Below are positions 1 to 9,587 of a DNA stretch of 58,943 bases, piece after piece. Made by a program: the position numbers and the translations under genes. Within the stretch, counting starts at the first letter, position 1. Each line of letters begins with the position of its first letter. Below the pieces are notes generated by a model. It searched no databases. It was given only the letters and a program-made list of their open reading frames with translations, and had not been told where the DNA came from. The DNA comes from Opitutus sp. GAS368. Its GTDB lineage: Bacteria > Verrucomicrobiota > Verrucomicrobiia > Opitutales > UBA953. The stretch covers positions 1-58,943 of the forward strand of contig CAMBGQ010000006.1 in assembly GCA_945866215.1 (NCBI GenBank), read 5' to 3'.

Positions 1-283
1 TCATGTTCTTAACGAAGTCGGCGTGGCCCGGGCAGTCGACGTGGGCGTAGTGACGGTTGATGGACTCGTACTCGACGTGCGCAGCGGCGATGGTCACGGT
101 CTTGGTGGCGTCACGGACGGTACCACCCTTGGTGATTTCCGCGTAGGACTTGTTCTCGGCCAGGCCACGACGGGCCTGCACGGCCACGATTGCGGCAGTG
201 GTGGTCGATTTGCCATGGTCGATGTGGCCGATAGTGCCGACATTGACGTGAGGCTTGGTGCGATTGAACTTCTCTTTGGCCAT
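1..283 (-). CDS. tuf: Elongation factor Tu, N-terminal part (runs off window)
   Basis: Only the first 94 codons are present; the gene continues past the left edge. EF-Tu is the GTPase that carries aminoacyl-tRNA to the ribosomal A site. The start [20 protein letters not shown] is typical. The P-loop is GHIDHGKST and the G3 motif is DCPGHADF. The effector (switch I) region is divergent: where most bacteria have RGITINTSHVEY this has [12 protein letters not shown], keeping the Mg-coordinating Thr but not the Arg-Gly. The gene lies 47 bp downstream of a tRNA-Thr gene on the same strand, and there is no tuf between fusA and rpsJ in the str operon later in the window, so tuf is detached from that operon here. 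The call is certain; the rest of the gene is unseen. Confidence 0.97.
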   Translation of the reverse strand, partial: MAKEKFNRTKPHVNVGTIGHIDHGKSTTTAAIVAVQARRGLAENKSYAEITKGGTVRDATKTVTIAAAHVEYESINRHYAHVDCPGHADFVKNM

Positions 284-330
284 GGTTTTAGTGGTGAGGA
301 GGTGGTTAGGTGTGGTGTGTGGAAAATGGG

Positions 331-406
331 TGGAGCCCCCGACTGGAATTGAACCAGCGACCTCGTCCTTACCAAGGACGCGCTCTGCCAACTGAGCTAC
401 AGGGGC
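331..406 (-). tRNA. tRNA-Thr (anticodon GGT)
   Basis: The minus strand folds into a complete 76-nt cloverleaf. The acceptor stem is GCCCCTG/CGGGGGC, the D arm is GCTC/GAGC, the anticodon stem CGTCC/GGACG carries loop TTGGTAA (anticodon GGT, reading ACC/ACT), and the T arm is GCTGG/CCAGT with loop TTCAATT. The 3' CCA is encoded in the DNA (331-333). It precedes tuf by 47 bp, an arrangement also known from thrT-tufB of enterobacteria, so the two are probably cotranscribed and the tRNA processed out of the 5' leader. Confidence 0.97.
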
Positions 407-443
407 GAACCGTCGACGTGCTGAGGACGCGAAGGGAAGGGTT

Positions 444-472
444 TGAATGACCATCGAAAACCCCTCCGTCAA
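444..472 (-). promoter_or_regulatory. Candidate sigma-70 promoter of tRNA-Thr-tuf
   Basis: Reading the minus strand, TTGACG (472-467) is followed after 17 bp by CATTCA (449-444), about 38 bp upstream of the tRNA 5' end. The -35 box is close to consensus and the -10 box is poor, so the call rests mainly on the -35 and on position. Nothing else recognisable lies between the tRNA and the stop codon at 511 except a short inverted repeat at 496-512 that lacks a T run. Confidence 0.4.
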
Positions 473-510
473 GCGGATTTTTGCAAGGGTTTTACAGCCC
501 TTCCGGAGGG

Positions 511-1284
511 CTAAGGACCTACGATCAGGCGGTATGTCCCGGGGGGAAGTTGGGCACTCCAATCGGTGTCCGTCGCCCACCTCCGAATCGCCTCATCGAG
601 GGGCTTTGAGCCTGAAAGTCTCACCGCTGCCCCCAAAGGGGTCTTTCCCAAGGAATCTACACTCAGAATAACCTCAAAAGTGGACAGGAATGGGGCATTT
701 TTAATCAATAAATCGTCCCTAACACCATTTCTGTTATTAAAATGGGGTATTTTCCCGCTTATAATGGACTTCTTGCCCCCTCCTATGAAAAATACCTCAA
801 AAAAAGCTGCTCGTTCGGCAATCCCCTGCCCTCCATACCCCGCCGTTCCAAAAGTCGTGAAGGGCGAGACCTCGGCCAGCGGAACGGCCTTGGCGGGGGT
901 GGGGGTCTCTGACCGTGGCAATTGCAAGGTGGAGTCATTGCTGGGAGATTTCGTAGGATCGAACTGTAAGACGGGGACGGACCTGGCGAAGGGCGCATCC
1001 TCCGGCTGGCCGACCTCGGTCCGGCCGAGGCCGCCAAGCGCGGAGCGGGAGGGGAAATAGACGGCGGAGGTGTCGAGCAGGATGACGCTTTCGGTGCGGG
1101 CGTCATCGGGCGACACGAGCCGGACCCCGTTGGCCAGAGGCTGGGCGGGATCTAAACCGCCGGCACCGGGCTGGAAGACGAGCAGGGTGAGCAAGAAGAT
1201 TCCCCCGCCACAGAATAGCGCAGTACGTGTCACCGGTGGAACCCGGCCACTGGCCAGGTTGCGGAACGTGGAAAGTGCACCCAT
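511..1284 (-). CDS. Hypothetical membrane-anchored protein with TonB-C-like end
   Basis: The product is 257 aa with one hydrophobic segment (about residues 23-40), then a Pro/Ser-rich middle and a C-terminal stretch (about 205-257, [15 protein letters not shown] to GTYRLIVGP). The end has the layout of a TonB C-terminal domain: a beta strand, a LDEAIRRW helix, then a final strand. The start lies 2 nt after the degP stop, so the two genes are probably translationally coupled, which suggests a cell-envelope role. The interior (about 660-790) is clearly richer in A+T than its surroundings and encodes an odd Phe/Lys/Asn-rich patch, so this part may be fast-evolving or partly degraded. The TonB resemblance is by eye; no function is assigned. 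Confidence 0.6.
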   Translation of the reverse strand: MGALSTFRNLASGRVPPVTRTALFCGGGIFLLTLLVFQPGAGGLDPAQPLANGVRLVSPDDARTESVILLDTSAVYFPSRSALGGLGRTEVGQPEDAPFARSVPVLQFDPTKSPSNDSTLQLPRSETPTPAKAVPLAEVSPFTTFGTAGYGGQGIAERAAFFEVFFIGGGKKSIISGKIPHFNNRNGVRDDLLIKNAPFLSTFEVILSVDSLGKTPLGAAVRLSGSKPLDEAIRRWATDTDWSAQLPPGTYRLIVGP

Positions 1285-1286
1285 GC

Positions 1287-2396
1287 TCAGCGGTCCAGCG
1301 GACGCTCCGCGACCGTCAAGCGTGCCAACGAGCCTCGGCCTTCGCGGATGAAGTTGACCATCAGGACCTCGCCCGGTTTGCGGCGCGAAATCGCCAGGCG
1401 CAATTCATTCCAATTATCGAAGGGCTTACCATCTAAGGCCACGATAACGTCGCCGACCTTGAGGCCGGCCTTCGCCGCCGGCGAGCCTTCGGTGATGAGC
1501 GCGACGCGAACGGCGCCCGACTTGGCTAGATTGAGCTTGGTGGCCTCGGCGAGGGTCAGGTCTTCCCCCTGGACCCCGATGAGACCGCGGACAACCTTGC
1601 CGCCGTTGGCCAGATCCGTCGCGATGGAAACAATCAAGTTGGCCGGGATGGAGTACCCTAAGCCGATGTTGCCACCGGTACGCGACTTGATCGCGGTGTT
1701 CATGCCCAGTAACCGGCCCTCGAAATCGATGAGTGGCCCGCCGCTATTGCCCGGATTGATCGCCGCGTCCGTCTGGATGAAGTCCTCGAAGGCCATACCC
1801 ATGCCCTGCCGGCCAGAACGTCCGAGCGCGGAGACGATACCGGAGGTCACCGTTATGCCGGCGTCGAGCGGATTGCCGATGGCGAAGACGACATCGCCCA
1901 CGCGGGCTTTGTCACTGTCGGCGAACTTAGCGAACGGTAGGTTGCGTCCCTCGATCTTCAGCACGGCGATATCGCTACCGGCGTCGACCCCGAGGACCTT
2001 CGCCCGGAATTCCCGGCGGTCAGCGAGTTGCACGATGACCGTCGTCGCGACACCTTGGCGATTCTCCTGCAGCACGACATGGCGGTTGGTGATCACATAA
2101 CCTTCGGGATGGACGATTGTACCGGAACCTAAGCCGGTCGGCATGAGCGTCTCGCCAGTCTTCTCATCCTTCAGTACCGAATCAGAAGGGATACGACCAC
2201 GATAGCGCTCCAGGACCGCTGCCGGTATGACTTCCGCGGTGCGGATGCTGACGACGGAGGGCATGACACGGGCAAGCATGTCGGCGTAACTGGCTGCGGG
2301 GAGGGCACGGTTGACTGGGCGGACATCGGTGTCGAAGGAAACGCCGGCGAGGCCCATGGCCGGCCAGAGGACAAGCGCGGTGAGGTAGCGGAACAT
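1287..2396 (-). CDS. degP: DegP/HtrA-family periplasmic serine protease
   Basis: The product is 369 aa from the ATG at 2396. An upstream in-frame ATG (2465) would overlap smc and precede the signal peptide, so 2396 is preferred. The N-terminus MFRYLTALVLWPAMGLAG is a signal peptide. The trypsin-like domain shows all three catalytic residues: His106 (TNRHVV), Asp142 (GSDIAVL) and Ser218 (GNSGGPL). One PDZ domain follows at about 275-360, where many DegP proteins have two. The family degrades and refolds damaged envelope proteins. It lies 43 bp downstream of smc and directly upstream of the TonB-like gene. Confidence 0.95.
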   Translation of the reverse strand: MFRYLTALVLWPAMGLAGVSFDTDVRPVNRALPAASYADMLARVMPSVVSIRTAEVIPAAVLERYRGRIPSDSVLKDEKTGETLMPTGLGSGTIVHPEGYVITNRHVVLQENRQGVATTVIVQLADRREFRAKVLGVDAGSDIAVLKIEGRNLPFAKFADSDKARVGDVVFAIGNPLDAGITVTSGIVSALGRSGRQGMGMAFEDFIQTDAAINPGNSGGPLIDFEGRLLGMNTAIKSRTGGNIGLGYSIPANLIVSIATDLANGGKVVRGLIGVQGEDLTLAEATKLNLAKSGAVRVALITEGSPAAKAGLKVGDVIVALDGKPFDNWNELRLAISRRKPGEVLMVNFIREGRGSLARLTVAERPLDR

Positions 2397-2439
2397 GACA
2401 CCGACAGCGTAGCCGAAGCACCACCCAATGCAAGCGACC

Positions 2440-5400
2440 TCAGCGGGCCATGGGGAACCCGCCACCCGGCTGGTTCGGTTCGGCCTCGTCGCGATCCTTG
2501 TTGAAGCGCATCGAGAAAAGCCGGGTCACACCCTTTTCCTGCATGGTCGCCCCGAAGATAGCGTCGGCCGCCGAGACGGTGCGCTTATTATGGGTGATCA
2601 CCACGAACTGAGAAAAACGGGTGAATTCGCGGATGATGTCGGTGAACCGGGTGACATTGGCATCATCCAACGGGGCGTCGAGCTCGTCGAGCACGCACAA
2701 CGGCGAGGGCTTCACCATGTAGATGGCGAAGAGCAGCGCGACGGCGGTCATGGTGCGTTGGCCGCCGGAGAGCAGGGAGATTCCCCGGAGCTTGGTACCC
2801 GGGGGTTGCGCGATAATCTCGATACCGCTCTCCAGGGGGTCTTCAGCCTGGACCATCGTGAGGTCAGCGGTACCGCCTTCGAAGAGCCGCGCGAAGGTGA
2901 ACGTGAAGTTCTTGCGCACCTGTTCAAACGTATCGGTGAAGAGCTTGAGCGAGGTCTGGTTGAGTTCCTCGATCGCCTTGGTGAGTTCTTCCTTCGCCTT
3001 CCAGAGGTCGTCGCTCTGCTTAGTGAGGAAGTCGTGGCGGTCCCGCAGGGAGGAATACTCCTCGACGGCGACGAGGTTCACGGAGCCCATGCCAGCCATG
3101 CGTTCACGTAGTTCGGCGATCTCACGGACGAGAGGCGGCCAATCGGCGGACTCCATTGAGGCGAGGTCTTCGGCCGTGGGTTCACCGCGACGGGCGACGG
3201 CCGGGGGAGCTGGGCGGGAGCCTTCCTCCTCCGTCTCCTCAAGGTCGTCGAAGCTCGAGATCCCTTCGGGCTCGCCGTCAGAAAGCCAGAGCTGCAGGCG
3301 CCAGTCGACTTGGGCGACATCGAGTTGATGGTCGGTCTGGACCTTTTCGACGAGGAAGCCGCACTGCGAGGTCTGCTCGACGAGCGACACTTCCAAGCCC
3401 TTGAGCCGGCCATCGGCATCGCGCAGCCGGTCGCGTTCCCCGACGAGCAGGCGGTCTTCGGAATCCACGGCAGCATCGGTCACCTGCAGGGAGCCGCGGC
3501 GTTCATCGAGGCGGCCATGGGCCAACTCGATCTCGCCGGCCAGCCGCGCGGAGGTCTCCCGGGCAGTGTCGGCCTGGGCCTTGAGTTCGCCGATAAGCTT
3601 CTCGTTCTGCTGCGCTTCGTTGCGTCGCGAACTCAGGCGGGCGACGGCCTCGGCGCGACGGGATTCGAGGTCGGCGAGCTCGCGGCCGACGAGCTCGAGG
3701 CGTTGACGTTGTTCGGCGTGGGCGAGGCGGGCTTCACCAAGGGCGTTACGGCGCAGGTCGGCTTCGGCACGAGCGGCTTCGAGCTGGCCTTCCCCGGTGA
3801 CGATGGACGTGCGCAGCTCGGCCACCTGCCCGTCCTTGGCCAGGAGCGTCACTTGCGCGCGATCACGCCTCTGCAGGGCTTCTGACTTGGAATTTTCGGT
3901 TTCAGCGAGCAGGCGTTCCTCGCGGGCGATGCGTTCGTCCGCGGCGGTCAGCGCCAAGCGAGCCGCCCGCTCATCGGCCTGGGCGACGGAAAGTTCCTGG
4001 GCAGCGAACTGCGTGGCATCACGGGCCGCGGAGACGTCGAGCTCATTGGCGTCCATTGCGGACTGCAGGCCGAGGGCCTTTTCGTTCAGGGTCGTCAGCT
4101 GGTCGTTCTCAGACTCGAGGCTAGCGCGGACGGAACGAATCTCGCTCTCGCGCGAGAACACGCCTGACCCGGCGGTGGCGGTGGCGAGGCGGGGCTTGCC
4201 GGCGTAGACAAGGCCGCGCCGGTCGACAAGGTCGCCATCCGTGGTCGCGACGAGAAAGAATTCGAAGCCCGGATTAGCGCGCCACCAGTTGATGAAATCC
4301 ACTAAGGACGGGCAGACATAGCATCCGTCGAAAAGGTTAGCGACCAGGCGCGCGTGTTCGGGCGACTTCGCCTGGACGGCGGAGGTGGCGGGCCGGAGCC
4401 AGCCGGGAGCGGCGGAACCAGAGCGGGACGCGGGCGGCGCCTCGACCTGGAAGACCGCCCTACCCAGCTGGCGCTCGCCCATCTTGGCGACGATGCCCGG
4501 CAAGAATTCGGCGGAGTCGAGCGCGACGGCTTCGGAAGCGGCCCCGAGGATATTCTCGAGCGCGGCGGCGGCGGAGAGATCGACGACCCTGACCAGGTCG
4601 GCGAGCGCCGAGGCTTTGCCGGAACGAAGCTCGGCGGAGAATTCACCGCGAAGGACCGCCTTGGCGGCCTCGGAGAAACCCTCGAGCCGGGATTGCATCT
4701 GCTCGAGCAGGCCCAGTTGGGCGGAGAGCTTGGCGACCTTGCGGTCCTGTTCGGAGATTGTCTGCTGCAACGCACGGAAATCGTTCAGGAGGTCGCGGCC
4801 TTTCTCGGTGGCTTCCTGTTCGGCGGTGCGGGCGGCCTGGAGTTCGCCATGGCGGGTCGTGACGACGCCGCCGCACTCGGCGACGCGACGTTCGAGCGCC
4901 GTCCGCTCCTGCTTGGCTTGGCTCAGAGAGGCGGAGAGATCGACATGGCGCGACTGGTAGCCGCGGAGATCCACTTCGAGATTGGTGACATCGCCGCGGG
5001 CACGGGTCATCTCGCCCTCGGCGACGAGGATATCCTGGCGGGCACGCCGCAGCAGGTTCTCCGCTTCGACGACCTGACGGGCGGCTTCATCGACCTGGGC
5101 GGTCTTCTCGCGATAGGCGGTATCGGTGGCCGTGACCGAACCGGCGGCGGTCGACTTGGCGTCGGAACTGCCGCGGAGACGCATCTCGTATTCAGAAATC
5201 GAAAATTCCGCTTCCATCGCCTCTCGGCGAACCTCGCCGAGCCGGGTGGTCAGGTCGGCGGAGCGAAGGTCAGCGGTCCGGGCATCGTTCTCGGCATTTT
5301 CGCGGGCGGTGCGGAGCTCGAAGAGGGCCTGCTGGGCGAACTGCACCTGCTCGGCGAGTTCGGTCCGCTGCGACCGACGTTGCGACAGCGCGGCTTCCCG

Positions 5401-6192
5401 GTCACGCAACGCATCGGTTAGGCCCGTGACCTCGGCGCGACAGGCGGTGGCGGCGATCTCAAGCGAGTCGACCTGGGCGCGCCGATCGCCGAACTGCTTG
5501 GCGTGCCAGGCGAGGTCGAGGTGGATGAAGCGATGGCGGAGCCGACGGAAGCGGAGAGCCTTGGCGGCTTGACGACGGAGCGAGGCGATCTGGCGACCGA
5601 CTTCACTGACAACATCGGTGATCCGCGCGAGATTGGCGTCGACGCCGCTGAGCTTGTTGAGGGCTTCGCGGCGCTGAGACTTATAACGCGTGATGCCGGC
5701 GGCTTCTTCGAAGAGGTAACGGCGCTCGGCGGGATTGGCAGAAAGGATCTGGTCGATCTGTCCCTGCACCATGAAGGAGTAGGACATGCGGCCGATGCCG
5801 GTGTCCATGAACAGGCGCTGGATATCCTTGAGGCGGGAAGGCTTGCCGTTGATAAAATAATCGCTGGCGCCGTCGCGGCTGAGGCGGCGCATGATCGCGA
5901 CCTCGGCGAACGCCGTGCCCAGCTCCTTCTCGCAATCGGCGAAGATCAGCTCCACTTCGCACAAAGGGAGAGGCCGGCGGCGGTCGGTGCCCGCGAAGAT
6001 GACGTCTTGCATCGCCGTGGCGCGTAGGGATTTCGCGGACTGTTCGCCCAGGACCCAGCGGATGGCGTCGACGATGTTGGATTTGCCGCAACCGTTGGGT
6101 CCGACGACGGCCGTAACCCCTGGGCGGAGCTCGATACGGGTGCGGTCAGCGAAGCTTTTGAATCCGTTGGCGACGATTTCCTTGAGGTACAT
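2440..6192 (-). CDS. smc: Chromosome segregation ATPase SMC
   Basis: The product is 1250 aa, slightly longer than the usual bacterial SMC (about 1190). SMC dimers form the ring of the condensin complex with ScpA and ScpB. The N-terminal ATPase half carries Walker A GPNGCGKSNIVDA (about residues 31-43). Two long Arg/Glu/Ala-rich coiled-coil arms flank a hinge near residues 500-660. The C-terminal half carries the ABC signature LLSGGQRTM and Walker B LCVLDELDAPLDD (about 1140-1178). The start MYLKEIVANGFKSFAD is the family's canonical N-terminus. It is divergent from rpsU, with 154 bp between them, and degP follows at 43 bp. No scpA or scpB is present here. Confidence 0.97.
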   Translation of the reverse strand: MYLKEIVANGFKSFADRTRIELRPGVTAVVGPNGCGKSNIVDAIRWVLGEQSAKSLRATAMQDVIFAGTDRRRPLPLCEVELIFADCEKELGTAFAEVAIMRRLSRDGASDYFINGKPSRLKDIQRLFMDTGIGRMSYSFMVQGQIDQILSANPAERRYLFEEAAGITRYKSQRREALNKLSGVDANLARITDVVSEVGRQIASLRRQAAKALRFRRLRHRFIHLDLAWHAKQFGDRRAQVDSLEIAATACRAEVTGLTDALRDREAALSQRRSQRTELAEQVQFAQQALFELRTARENAENDARTADLRSADLTTRLGEVRREAMEAEFSISEYEMRLRGSSDAKSTAAGSVTATDTAYREKTAQVDEAARQVVEAENLLRRARQDILVAEGEMTRARGDVTNLEVDLRGYQSRHVDLSASLSQAKQERTALERRVAECGGVVTTRHGELQAARTAEQEATEKGRDLLNDFRALQQTISEQDRKVAKLSAQLGLLEQMQSRLEGFSEAAKAVLRGEFSAELRSGKASALADLVRVVDLSAAAALENILGAASEAVALDSAEFLPGIVAKMGERQLGRAVFQVEAPPASRSGSAAPGWLRPATSAVQAKSPEHARLVANLFDGCYVCPSLVDFINWWRANPGFEFFLVATTDGDLVDRRGLVYAGKPRLATATAGSGVFSRESEIRSVRASLESENDQLTTLNEKALGLQSAMDANELDVSAARDATQFAAQELSVAQADERAARLALTAADERIAREERLLAETENSKSEALQRRDRAQVTLLAKDGQVAELRTSIVTGEGQLEAARAEADLRRNALGEARLAHAEQRQRLELVGRELADLESRRAEAVARLSSRRNEAQQNEKLIGELKAQADTARETSARLAGEIELAHGRLDERRGSLQVTDAAVDSEDRLLVGERDRLRDADGRLKGLEVSLVEQTSQCGFLVEKVQTDHQLDVAQVDWRLQLWLSDGEPEGISSFDDLEETEEEGSRPAPPAVARRGEPTAEDLASMESADWPPLVREIAELRERMAGMGSVNLVAVEEYSSLRDRHDFLTKQSDDLWKAKEELTKAIEELNQTSLKLFTDTFEQVRKNFTFTFARLFEGGTADLTMVQAEDPLESGIEIIAQPPGTKLRGISLLSGGQRTMTAVALLFAIYMVKPSPLCVLDELDAPLDDANVTRFTDIIREFTRFSQFVVITHNKRTVSAADAIFGATMQEKGVTRLFSMRFNKDRDEAEPNQPGGGFPMAR

Positions 6193-6346
6193 CGAGGGGT
6201 GGAAAGGGACGATTGCCCTGCCCTACCCCCGCCGCAAGCGTGTTATGCCCTCCGGAACGGCCACTTATTCACGGGTTTAACGACCCTTGGATTCGGGGTT
6301 GACGAACGCCCTCGCCCCTTGTTCTTTCGACCCTCCAACCGCTCCC

Positions 6347-6547
6347 ATGTCCGTAGAAATCAAGCTCCGCAAAGGCGAGACCGTCGACAAGGCTCTTCGC
6401 CGCCTCAAGAAGAAGATCGATCGCGAAGGCATCATCAAGGACGCCCGCGCCAAGCGAGGCTTTGAAAAGCCGGCCGTCCGCCGCCGTCGCAAGAAGAAGG
6501 TCAAGAACTTCGGCGCCTATCTGCGCAAGAAGTGGGATAACGTCTAA
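6347..6547 (+). CDS. rpsU: 30S ribosomal protein bS21
   Basis: The product is 66 aa and starts MSVEIKLRKGETVDKALRRL, the canonical bS21 N-terminus. An in-frame ATG 60 bp upstream gives an extension unlike the family and is rejected. The C-terminal half is very basic (RRRRKKKVKNFGAYLRKKW). bS21 sits near the mRNA exit and takes part in initiation on structured mRNAs. The gene stands alone, divergent from smc and convergent with the glutamine synthetase gene, and is followed at once by a strong hairpin terminator. Confidence 0.96.
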   Translation: MSVEIKLRKGETVDKALRRLKKKIDREGIIKDARAKRGFEKPAVRRRRKKKVKNFGAYLRKKWDNV

Positions 6548-6571
6548 GCGGACGTCCCCTAACCAGCACCT

Positions 6572-6598
6572 GAAGGCCCGTCATCGTGACGGGCCTTC
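6572..6598 (+). terminator. Rho-independent terminator of rpsU
   Basis: A perfect 12-bp stem (6572-6583 with 6587-6598, arms GAAGGCCCGTCA/TGACGGGCCTTC) closes a 3-nt loop 24 bp after the rpsU stop. The T tract behind it is poor (TGCTT). As a perfect palindrome it may also act in the opposite direction. Confidence 0.7.
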
Positions 6599-6626
6599 TG
6601 CTTGGAGGAGCCGCGGCATCGCCCGA

Positions 6627-6659
6627 CAAAAAGGGCCGAACCCGGAGGTTCGACCCTTG
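6627..6659 (-). terminator. Rho-independent terminator of the GS-III gene
   Basis: On the minus strand, 23 bp after the glutamine synthetase stop, AAGGGTCGAACC and GGTTCGGCCCTT (with one mismatch) form a 12-bp stem around a 5-nt loop, followed by TTTTTG. Together with 6572-6598 it insulates the two convergent genes. Confidence 0.75.
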
Positions 6660-6681
6660 TTCCCGATGAAGCCGGCGAAGC

Positions 6682-8838
<2,157 letters not shown>

Positions 8839-8878
8839 GGATGGGGAGTGAAAGTGTTTAATTAACGACAATTTCAAA

Positions 8879-8893
8879 GCACCCCGTGTGCCA
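8879..8893 (-). promoter_or_regulatory. Sigma-54 (-24/-12) promoter of the GS-III gene
   Basis: On the minus strand TGGCAC-ACGGG-GTGC matches the consensus TGGCAC-N5-TTGC with one mismatch in the -12 box. The invariant GG (8892-8891) and GC (8880-8879) have exact spacing. The expected transcription start is near 8868, giving a leader of about 30 nt before the ATG at 8838. Sigma-54 promoters need an AAA+ activator, and one is encoded at 55142. Confidence 0.75.
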
Positions 8894-8945
8894 CCCTACA
8901 ACAGGGAACCATTCACAGCCCCTATTGTGCTATTTTAGCCATCAA

Positions 8946-8961
8946 TGCCTATTATTAAGCA
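8946..8961 (-). promoter_or_regulatory. Candidate activator site 1 upstream of GS-III gene
   Basis: The minus strand reads TGCTTAATAATAGGCA, an imperfect dyad (TGCTT-N6-AGGCA). It lies 66 bp upstream of the -12 G. It matches 13 of 16 bases of the element at 55043-55058, which stands 67 bp from the -12 of the NtrC-type gene. That distance fits an enhancer site of a sigma-54 activator. Confidence 0.55.
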
Positions 8962-9521
8962 AAACTCGATTGCCTACTTCCACACATTGGTCGTCCGGGG
9001 GAAATAAGCCGTATCGGTCCTGACTTGAGGGGCAGCGGCTGGGACCTGAAATCATTGGAGATGCGCAGCCTTAATGAGAGGGGTCTGGTGCCGCGGAAGC
9101 AGTTAAGGCCAGTCTCGTGCCGGAGGTAGAACTCACCCTCCCCGGCCGAGAGGGAACGAAATCAAGGGAGGTTGGCCAGGCGGCCCCACCGAGTTCGCGT
9201 GAAAAAATCAGGCCGGCCGCCGACGAAGGAGCGGCCAAGGAGGGCTGGGGGTACGCCCGAGTTCGAGGTCACCGTCAATGGCCTTGGATTCGTGAGCCGT
9301 GCGCGTGACGGCTCGTCCTGCGCCGGCTCATCGGTAACGAAGGATGCGACCAGCGAAAGATCCAGATGAAGTAGATTCGCGGCGCCGAGCGAAGGCGCGC
9401 GGAACTCCATCGTGCCCTCAGCAATCCGCTCGATGCGTCCCTTGAGGAACGACCCATCTTACATGGTGACAGTGTCCGCCAGACACGAGGCGGCTAGCAG
9501 CAGGAGCGGCCAGAACTTCAT
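8955..9521 (-). pseudogene. Decayed DUF481-type outer-membrane protein gene
   Basis: One reading frame runs from the ATG at 9521 to a TAA at 8955 but has two internal stops: TAA at codon 21 (9461-9459) and TGA at 9164-9162. It begins with a signal peptide (MKFWPLLLLAASCLA) and ADTVTM, continues past the stop with DGSFLKGRIERIAEGTMEF and LVASFVTDEPA, and ends with FYLRHETGLN and PLSLRLRISNDFRSQP. This is the layout of verrucomicrobial DUF481 (YdiY-like) proteins: an ADTVTLKDGS-type start, a small-barrel repeat, and a beta-barrel end ETGL..LSLRLS..ND. The middle is missing or scrambled, and the remnant is about 190 codons. It accounts for almost all of the 690-bp space between the GS-III gene and hemY. 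The family call is from pattern memory. Confidence 0.6.
8971..8986 (-). promoter_or_regulatory. Candidate activator site 2 upstream of GS-III gene
   Basis: The minus strand reads TGTGTGGAAGTAGGCA, 10/16 identical to site 1 and 14/16 identical to the element overlapping the regulator's own promoter (55124-55139). Its centre is 25 bp from the centre of site 1. It lies inside the 3' end of the decayed gene, where no coding constraint explains the match. Confidence 0.4.
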
Positions 9522-9587
9522 AGGAAGTGCGACCGGCGCAAGGACGCAGGGTTGCCAAACCTGCCCTCTCGAGTTTATGATTAAATC

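Noticed and set aside
496-512. Inverted repeat AGCCCT/AGGGCT as a terminator of the TonB-like gene.
   Set aside because: The stem is only 6 bp, it overlaps the stop codon and no T run follows on either strand.
8959-8973. A plus-strand sigma-54 promoter around TTGCCTAC at 8970.
   Set aside because: The -24 position reads GCAAAA instead of TGGCAC; the resemblance to 55124-55139 is better explained as an operator on the other strand.
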